A program made the translations under genes and the position numbers. The notes below the pieces were generated by a model. It was not told the origin of the DNA and made no database searches. It saw only the letters and a program-made list of their open reading frames with translations. This document shows positions 60,996-64,000 of a stretch of 64,000 nt of DNA, piece after piece. Origin of the DNA: Trichoplusia ni (taxonomy: Eukaryota > Arthropoda > Insecta > Lepidoptera > Noctuidae); NCBI RefSeq assembly GCF_003590095.1, contig NC_039489.1:6470407-6534406 (forward strand), read 5' to 3'. Within the stretch, counting starts at the first letter, position 1, and every line of letters starts with the position of its first letter.

Positions 60996-63900
60996 TGTGT
61001 CTTGCCTAATATTCTTATTCCTATCATGGATGAAATTAAATGAAATATTCCGCATATAGGGGATATGGAATGACTTTTCCTGTCAAATTGTAATTCAACA
61101 TATTCAAAACTTGCTGGAGTCGACATTCCTTAACTACCCTGAGAAGAAATTTGGAAACAAAGTCAAGGTTAATCGCCTTTTTAAGTCCAGACAATATACT
61201 CGTAGCGCTTCCATATTAAGTAAAAAAGTGCAACTTCTCTCTAGACTGGTCATTAAAAGAAACAACCAGATCGATAATGAATACATTATCAACAAAAACA
61301 AACAAAGAACAGTACCATATAATCAGGTATAAACCCTTCCATTATCTCACATATTCCAAGTACTATTTAGCTTTTAATTATTCAGATCCCTCTGTACGGA
61401 AACGTCCAATGAAAAAGTCTTACTAATGAGCTCTGTAATTAAACGCCACAGGGTTCTATCATAATTAACACGCTTGGCAGTCTTGATGATAGCTGGATGC
61501 TAAATAAAGAAGTACAGAATTAAAAGTTGCTTAAGTAGTTTGTTATACTTGAGAATTTGGGTTAGGAGGCTCAAACAAAGCAACTCCCATGAGAATATAT
61601 ATTCACTTGGTGATTGTTTTCAACATTCCTGCACTTTGGAGGTTTTTTATTTTAACAATACAAAATAACCATTTAAAAACCATTTTAGTCTCCCATGATT
61701 AAACGTGATATCCAAAGATGTTAAGTGAGTAGTTCGAACTCCAGAAAAGTTTTACACACACATATAGGAATGCAGTAGTACATAAAAAAGGAAAAATGTT
61801 TTCGAACTAAACAGCAAGATTCCAATATCATATCCGCAGCAGAACTGCTAGTTTTAACTCTTAGTAATATCCTAGACCCTGTACTATGGAATTTTGAAAT
61901 AGGATAGTTGTCGTTTTAAAAACGGGACTGTAGTGTAGTGCAGTTCATAGTAAGTCCGTATGAGTACAGTCTTAAGAGTGTCATAGTACAGGCCCAGGAC
62001 TTCCGCACTCAAAATTCTGTTTAAAAGTATACCAATCTCTTCATAAACCATCTTCATTGGTATTGTTCCAAAGTTTTGTTGCTCCATTTGAACAATTCCA
62101 ACACCTCATTTAGCCGTACCTTATTTGTTCGATCTCGTCTCCTGGCAATATGCCCAAAACTATTTGCTGGGTTTAATAAGTCGATCTTCAGCTTATGTAG
62201 TAGGTTTTTGAATTGAGACATTAGTGATATTTATTTTCTTGGCTTACTTCCTCCGTCTGAAGGTAGGAATGGAATAATATGACTGTTAGTGAATGTTCAA
62301 GTAAAGGAAATGGTATTGCTATTCCTTCTTTTGTTTGTTAAGTTGTCGTACGGTTGCACATTGAACGGGCACTATAAAAAAAGACAATATGCAGTAACAT
62401 GCTACTAAAAAGATAATTTTGTTGAACAACTCACGTTCACTATGTTATGTTAAATACTGATGAAACAAATACAGTCGTTACTGTGTCTATTTTTCCCAAA
62501 CAGATAAATTTTACTATTATTGACTAGCTTTTAATTTAAAACTGAAAACATTATAAGGTGACTACGGCTACCAAAATGAATTCCAACGATTCGTCGACAG
62601 TATTATCCAATTTCATCAATTTACATCTAACACAATATACAAAGCAAAGCCCCAAATCGTTATTCCAAATTCTGAATACAAAAGCAATAGTAGATTGAGA
62701 AATTCCTCGGAAGAATAACTATGAAACTATTTTGCCTATTTTTTGCTCCCGCAAAGGAAATTGCAAAACCGGTTCTGACACAATTTCCTTCAATATAATT
62801 CCTTATTTATTACGTTCTATTACATAAATATGACATTGTGTTAAATCAGAAAGTTCAATGGCACAAAGGCAGAATCAACAATCCGTGAACAAGTGGCTTC
62901 TGTGTGAATACTTTTTTATTTCCACTTCACTGATTGCTTTGTAAGGCGTTTCAAAGTGGAACGGTATGCAAAGTTGTCCATGTATAATGTGTTATTCGAT
63001 ATTGTGACGTAACTGAGTAATTTGGTAGGTTGTTTTTTGAGTTCAATGAAACACTTTACTCTCATTTTCAACACCGGTGTGTTTTTTGACGACGTAATAC
63101 ATTTCCCGTTGTAATTGTTTGATCAAATATAGAATGTGAAGGCGATGTTGCTTTTTATTTGTTGGGAATTAAATATAATATTGAATTGAACAATTTGTGT
63201 CAGACATTTCAAATAAAAATAAGAACTGTCATGAATTTTTTATATTCTAATAGCAATGAATCGAAAGGCTGAAGATAAATAAATGCAGAAATATAAATAT
63301 ATTATAAATTAAATTTTCAATCGCCTTACTATCACAATTCTTGAATTGTAACCTGGTAACGGACCAACGGACGAACAGCTTGGCCTTAGCAATAAGATTC
63401 CATTTCCTCTCAAATTTTCGTACAGTATCCTAAAAATCAAAATTGTAACCCACCTGAAGGTAGACTAGATAAAATTGATACGAACGAAGAAAAACATTAC
63501 TTCCAGAATATTCTTGAAGTAAGCCTTAAATGCCTGTTTAGACAACACGCATTTAAGGCAAGGAAACATGCACAAAATTACACGTAGAAACACGGATGCG
63601 GAAACTTGAACCAACAGCGAAGGCGACCATTAAAAGATCATTAAACAGTTTGTCATTACGTCATGCAAGTTTAAACATTGATTGCACAGTAACGGTTAGC
63701 AAATGAGAACAATTATGGTCTGGAGTTAATGAAAGGGATGCAGAAGTGGTCATTTGAATAGATACGGGGATTTCCAGAGTGAGATTTGAAATAGCACTTA
63801 CGAATGCAATTGAGCATGGTGGTGAATGCTTGTTGCTATGGCAGAAATTATCGTTATTGGGAAGGGTTTATTTTTTAGTGTACACAAATACCTATTAATA

Positions 63901-64000
63901 ATTACATTTAACAGAAAATATGTATAAAAAGGGAGGTCAACCCAATAATGGGTAATGGTTTTGTCAATGAGTAGGAGATTTCTTGTTTAGAGTCTTATAA
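60996..64000. other. No gene recognised to the window end
   Basis: Only a worn repeat at 63328-63415 (-). Short ORFs at 61111 and 61884 lack support. Confidence 0.5.

Overview
The window is nuclear DNA from a moth or butterfly (Lepidoptera; a noctuoid moth is plausible but not shown). It is AT-rich, nearly gene-empty and full of small transposable-element remnants. The organism call rests on three things: two gloverin genes (an antimicrobial protein family known only from Lepidoptera), 5S-rRNA-derived and tRNA-derived SINEs of lepidopteran type, and Helitron-like, RTE-like and CR1/Jockey-like fragments.

The only convincing complete genes are two plus-strand, tandem gloverin genes at about 36.6-38.9 kb (GlvA, 174 aa) and 40.8-43.7 kb (GlvB, 163 aa). 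Each has a non-coding exon 1 and four coding exons with identical intron phases. Their core promoters are clearly homologous: GATA-like element, NF-kB/Rel-like elements, TATATAATAT, and CACAGTTC initiator. This fits co-induction by Imd/Toll signalling. GlvA has the usual signal peptide, then a pro-segment ending in RHPR, then a 131-residue mature protein. GlvB lacks exactly the 14 residues that hold the pro-segment cleavage site.

From 1 to 36 kb I see only mobile-element debris. This includes 5S-SINEs with clean target-site duplications (443-785, 25734-26049, 28159-28501), LINE 3' ends (20665-20880, 26200-26745, minus strand 10797-10944), a Helitron-like element (31724-31979), a possible MITE with 29-bp inverted ends (29396-29752), tRNA-SINE pieces, and a recurrent 'tcatgagatacagcctggtgacagac' type repeat. 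A tRNA-SINE lies just upstream of the GlvA promoter, and a fold-back element sits in GlvB intron 1.

From 44 to 64 kb there are a cluster of AGATGGCG motifs (45.5-46.2 kb), a tandem Helitron-like pair (46824-47276), a 190-bp inverted repeat with no mismatch seen by eye (49768-50466), a possible first exon of a further gene (TATA box plus ATG-AAG-ACT-TTT then GTAAGT, 54829-54925) whose second exon was not found, and a 1.3-kb hAT element with an 8-bp target duplication and a broken TTF-type zinc-finger ORF (59667-60987). No rRNA gene, intact tRNA gene or CRISPR array was seen. All counts and identities were made by eye.
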